A DNA stretch of 17,558 nt from Desulfobulbaceae bacterium UBA5173 (lineage in GTDB: Bacteria; Desulfobacterota; Desulfobulbia; Desulfobulbales; Desulfobulbaceae): positions 1 to 17,558 of the forward strand of contig DHWV01000044.1 of NCBI GenBank assembly GCA_002413355.1, given 5' to 3'. A model generated the notes under the pieces. That model did not search any database. It was given only the letters and a program-made list of their open reading frames with translations, and had not been told where the DNA came from. Shown piece after piece: positions 15,217 to 17,558 of this stretch. The position numbers and the translations under genes are program-made. Position 1 is the stretch's first letter; each line of letters starts with the position of its first letter.

Positions 15217-16683
15217 ATGCCTGCATCGCCCTTTTCGCTTGATGCCGCTGTCCGCCTGCTGCGCAAGGAAGTTGCCGGATATCAAGTGCCGATTGTTGAC
15301 CTGATTGCCGCCCAGACTGAAGATCCGTTCAAGGTGCTGACCGCGACCATTCTTTCTGCCCGCACCAAAGATGAAGTGACAGCAGCAGCGGCCCGGCGGC
15401 TTTTTGCCCGTGCCGAGAATGCTGAAACCTTGGCCAGTCTCTCTGTCGCAGAGATTGAACAGCTCATTTTTCCGGTTGGCTTCTTCCGCAGCAAGGCAAA
15501 ATATTTAGCTGAACTGCCTGCCGCGTTGGCGCGGGATTTTGGCGGCAACGTGCCGGACACAGTCGAGGAGCTGATCCGCCTGCCCGGCGTGGGCCGCAAG
15601 ACCGCCAACTTAGTGGTGACAGTGGCCTTTAAAAAGCCTGCCATCTGCGTCGATACCCATGTCCATCGTTTGATGAACCTCTGGGGGTATGTTCAGACTG
15701 CCACGCCGCTGGAGACGGAAATGGCTCTCCGCGCCACGCTGCCGCAGGAATATTGGCTTGAGATCAACTCGCTGCTTGTCGCCTTTGGTCAAGGCACCTG
15801 TAAGCCGCGCTTTCCACACTGTGACCGCTGCGTTTTGGCCGAACTATGCCCGCGCACCGGCATCATCCCGCGCAAACCGCCGGTGGACAAAAAAGTGCAG
15901 CCAGACAACGCTTCCACATGGCGGATGGTCTCGTGGAATGTCAACGGCCTGAGGGCAGTGCTGGAAAAGGGTTTTCTGGAGGCATTTCACCGCTTGGACG
16001 CTGACATTGTTGCCTTGCAGGAAATCAAAGCCGTCCCAGAGCAATTGCCTGCCGCCGTCCGCAGCATTCCTGGCTATCAGGCATGGTGGCATCCGGCGAA
16101 GAAAAGAGGATATTCCGGCGTGGCGGTGTTCAGCCGCAAGAAGCCGCTGAACGTGATGTATGGTTTGGGCCGCGAGGATTTTGATGCCGAGGGCCGGGTG
16201 TTGACGTTGGAATTTTCTGATTTCTATTTCGTTGCTGCCTATTTTCCCAATGCGCAGGACGGCCTCAAACGGCTGGCCTTCAAGTTGGAATTTTGCCAAG
16301 CGATGCTGACCCATCTGAACCGCTTGGCGGCGAAAAAATCGGTGCTGCTCTGCGGCGACCTGAACGTGGCCCATCAAGAGATTGACTTGGCCAATCCAAA
16401 AGCGAATGTCCACAATCCAGGCTTCTCCCCGGAAGAACGGGCAGGCTTGGAAGAAATCATGCAAGCAGGATATGCGGACACCTTCCGTCTTTTTCACCCA
16501 GAGCCGCATCGCTATAGCTGGTGGAGTTACCGCACAGCAGCGCGTGAGCGGAATGTCGGCTGGCGGATTGACTACTTTCTCGTTGATGCAAAAAGCCAAG
16601 ACCGGGTGCGGGAGGCGGAGATTCATGATGACATTCTTGGCTCAGACCACTGCCCAGTGAGCATTGCCTTTGCGCGGCGGTGA
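15217..16683 (+). CDS. Fused endonuclease III (Nth) - exonuclease III (XthA/ExoA) DNA repair enzyme
   Basis: This 488-residue protein joins two base-excision-repair enzymes. Residues about 10-215 are an endonuclease III with the helix-hairpin-helix LPGVGRKTAN (catalytic Lys128), the catalytic Asp146 in VDTHVHR, and a [4Fe-4S] cluster motif C-x6-C-x2-C-x5-C (Cys195, 202, 205, 211). Residues about 235-488 are an exonuclease III family AP endonuclease with SWNVNGLR (Asn241), LQEIK (Glu269), YFPNAQDG (Tyr342), GDLNVAH (Asp381, Asn383), WRIDYFLV (Asp452) and SDHCPVS (Asp477, His478). All residues expected for catalysis in both halves are present, and a linker of about 20 residues separates them. 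The fusion could remove oxidised bases, nick the site and trim the 3' end in one polypeptide. The ATG has GAGG upstream and lies 14 bases behind tatC. There is no frameshift or stop at the junction. The same start and linker favour a real fusion over an assembly error. Confidence 0.93.
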   Translation: MPASPFSLDAAVRLLRKEVAGYQVPIVDLIAAQTEDPFKVLTATILSARTKDEVTAAAARRLFARAENAETLASLSVAEIEQLIFPVGFFRSKAKYLAELPAALARDFGGNVPDTVEELIRLPGVGRKTANLVVTVAFKKPAICVDTHVHRLMNLWGYVQTATPLETEMALRATLPQEYWLEINSLLVAFGQGTCKPRFPHCDRCVLAELCPRTGIIPRKPPVDKKVQPDNASTWRMVSWNVNGLRAVLEKGFLEAFHRLDADIVALQEIKAVPEQLPAAVRSIPGYQAWWHPAKKRGYSGVAVFSRKKPLNVMYGLGREDFDAEGRVLTLEFSDFYFVAAYFPNAQDGLKRLAFKLEFCQAMLTHLNRLAAKKSVLLCGDLNVAHQEIDLANPKANVHNPGFSPEERAGLEEIMQAGYADTFRLFHPEPHRYSWWSYRTAARERNVGWRIDYFLVDAKSQDRVREAEIHDDILGSDHCPVSIAFARR

Positions 16684-16840
16684 GAACGCGGCTGCATTGC
16701 GCAACATGCTCTTGAGATTCCAAACAAAGATCACCCTAAGAGCAAAAGAGCAATTCATACAGCCATGCGCCTTGGCTTCCGGCGGGCTGCGCCGTCCTTC
16801 TCACTAAAAAGCAGGAAAAAATATTTTTTTTCCCCTCCCC

Positions 16841-16868
16841 CTTGATTTCTCCCAACCTGTTCCTATTG
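16841..16868 (+). promoter_or_regulatory. Candidate groESL promoter, sigma32- or sigma70-like
   Basis: CTTGATT at 16841-16847 is followed after 13 bases by TCCTATTG, a partial match to the heat-shock sigma32 pattern (CTTGAAA-N11-16-CCCCATNT). The same bases can be read as a sigma70 pair: TTGATT, 16-base spacer, TATTGT. An A/T tract lies just upstream. Expected transcription start is near 16876, giving a leader of about 115 bases. Confidence 0.4.
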
Positions 16869-16920
16869 TTTGGCCCAGTCAAGATGACAGGCGGCATGTC
16901 CTGTCCAAGCCAGTAAACCA

Positions 16921-16951
16921 AAGCCGAGGCGGCAGAGCATTGCCCCGGCTT
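16921..16951 (+). repeat. Inverted repeat in the groES leader
   Basis: Two 10-base arms, AAGCCGAGGC (16921-16930) and GCCCCGGCTT (16942-16951), pair with one mismatch around an 11-base loop. The repeat lies in the predicted leader, 39 bases before the groES ATG. It is not CIRCE. It could be an operator for another repressor or an RNA structure that alters stability or translation. Confidence 0.5.
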
Positions 16952-16990
16952 GAAACTCCCTATCACAACATCTGCACAGGAGGATTATCC

Positions 16991-17281
16991 ATGAGCATTC
17001 GTCCGCTGAATGACCGCATTCTGGTCAAGAGATTGGAAGAAGAGGAGAAAACCGCAGGCGGCATCATCATCCCCGATTCCGCGAAAGAGAAGCCTGCTGA
17101 GGGCAAGGTCGTGGCTGTCGGCGCAGGTAAGCGGAATGATGCAGGCGAGCGGATCGCCATGGATGTCAAGGTTGGCGACCGCGTGCTGTTCTCTAAGTAC
17201 GGCGGCACCGACGTGAAGATCAGCGGCGAGAAGTATCTGATCATGCGTGAGGAGGACATCCTCGGCGTGATCGAGGGCTGA
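16991..17281 (+). CDS. groES: Co-chaperonin GroES (Hsp10)
   Basis: This 96-residue protein forms the heptameric lid of the GroEL chaperonin in the cytoplasm. The start MSIRPLNDRILVKRLE, the mobile loop with EEEKTAGGIIIPDSAKEKP, then VVAVGAG, VGDRVLFSKYGGTDVKI and the final ILGVIEG are all family-typical. The ATG is preceded by a strong AGGAGG (16978-16983) at a seven-base spacing. Length is standard. groEL follows 65 bases downstream. Confidence 0.98.
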   Translation: MSIRPLNDRILVKRLEEEEKTAGGIIIPDSAKEKPAEGKVVAVGAGKRNDAGERIAMDVKVGDRVLFSKYGGTDVKISGEKYLIMREEDILGVIEG

Positions 17282-17346
17282 TCCCTGCAGCCTCCCTGTT
17301 TCAATCAACCGTCATCAAACGCTACAGAAGAAGGAGTAGAGTGCAA

Positions 17347-17558
17347 ATGTCTGTGAAAGAACTGAAGTACGGAGCCAAAGCCCGCGAGTCCATGCTGAAC
17401 GGTGTCAACACGCTGGCCAATGCGGTCAAAGTGACCTTGGGACCTAAAGGCCGCAATGTCCTGATTGAGAAGTCCTTTGGTGCGCCGGTCATCACCAAGG
17501 ACGGTGTGACTGTCGCCAAAGAGATTCAGCTGAAGGACAAGTTTGAGAACATGGGCGC
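17347..17558 (+). CDS. groEL: Chaperonin GroEL, 5' part only
   Basis: About 70 residues are present before the window ends. They match the GroEL N-terminus: VKELKYGAKARESMLNGV, VKVTLGPKGRNVLIEK and the nucleotide-binding DGVTVAKEI. The rest lies beyond position 17558. AGGAG sits 10 bases before the ATG at 17347; an in-frame GTG at 17341 would have shorter spacing and add two residues. Confidence 0.97.
   Translation, partial: MSVKELKYGAKARESMLNGVNTLANAVKVTLGPKGRNVLIEKSFGAPVITKDGVTVAKEIQLKDKFENMG

Larger units (their letters stand above)
16684..16990 (+). other. Intergenic region upstream of groES (307 bp)
   Basis: No gene is supported here. The stretch holds a bulged hairpin at 16760-16789 without an adjacent T run, an A/T tract at 16815-16831 that could act as an UP-like or bent element, a promoter candidate at 16841-16868 and a leader hairpin at 16921-16951. 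No CIRCE element (TTAGCACTC-N9-GAGTGCTAA) was found by eye. Confidence 0.7.

Noticed and set aside
15844..16626. 260-codon open frame on the minus strand inside the ExoIII half of the repair gene
   Set aside because: The plus strand carries all ExoIII motifs; the antisense product has none.
16760..16789. Hairpin as a terminator for the repair gene
   Set aside because: The stem has a three-base bulge and no T tract directly follows.
16949..16975. CTTGAAA as a heat-shock -35 box close to groES
   Set aside because: No CCCCAT-like -10 lies at a suitable distance, and it overlaps the leader inverted repeat.
1..17558. CRISPR arrays, transposases, integrases, tRNA or rRNA genes
   Set aside because: None were seen by eye; no spaced direct repeats or recognisable mobile-element proteins appear in any frame.

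Overview
The window looks like a chromosomal segment of a Gram-negative bacterium, most plausibly a Desulfobacterota (deltaproteobacterial) lineage. A Kdo transferase (WaaA) implies lipopolysaccharide. The fused homocysteine methyltransferase/MetF next to metK, an SO_0444-type metal permease and a Tat operon fit that group. The taxon is an inference from gene content and protein flavour; there is no rRNA or other marker to prove it.

Layout. (1) 180-7621, plus strand: a GT2 glycosyltransferase with a degenerate methyltransferase-like C-terminus, a large polytopic GT-C-like membrane protein, phosphatidylglycerophosphatase A, a bifunctional homocysteine S-methyltransferase/methylenetetrahydrofolate reductase, and metK. 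A good promoter lies at 78-106 and a perfect 17-bp terminator hairpin at 7636-7680. (2) 7629-13820, minus strand, read right to left: an SO_0444/DUF318 metal permease, waaA (apparently without its N-terminal membrane anchor), an AT-rich gene joining a trypsin-like domain to a TIR domain, a small DUF2442 gene, and comEC. (3) 14025-16683, plus strand: tatB, tatC, and a fusion of endonuclease III with exonuclease III. Divergent sigma70-like promoters sit between blocks 2 and 3. (4) 16684-17558, plus strand: a 307-bp intergenic region with a promoter and a leader hairpin, then groES and the start of groEL, which runs off the window.

How the genes work together. The GT2 and GT-C proteins resemble a pair in which one enzyme charges a lipid carrier and an integral membrane enzyme uses it. 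MetF supplies 5-methyl-THF, the fused methyltransferase domain makes methionine, and MetK converts it to S-adenosylmethionine. TatB and TatC form a twin-arginine export unit, and the DNA-repair fusion follows only 14 bases later.

The most interesting items are two. First, the trypsin-TIR protein: all three catalytic-triad positions of its protease domain are replaced (Tyr, Arg and Gly where His, Asp and Ser are expected), while the TIR domain keeps its putative NADase glutamate. It looks like a sensor-effector immune protein carried on a small AT-rich insertion within an envelope/competence gene block. Second, the single-polypeptide base-excision-repair enzyme, joining a [4Fe-4S] glycosylase/lyase to an AP endonuclease with every key residue intact.
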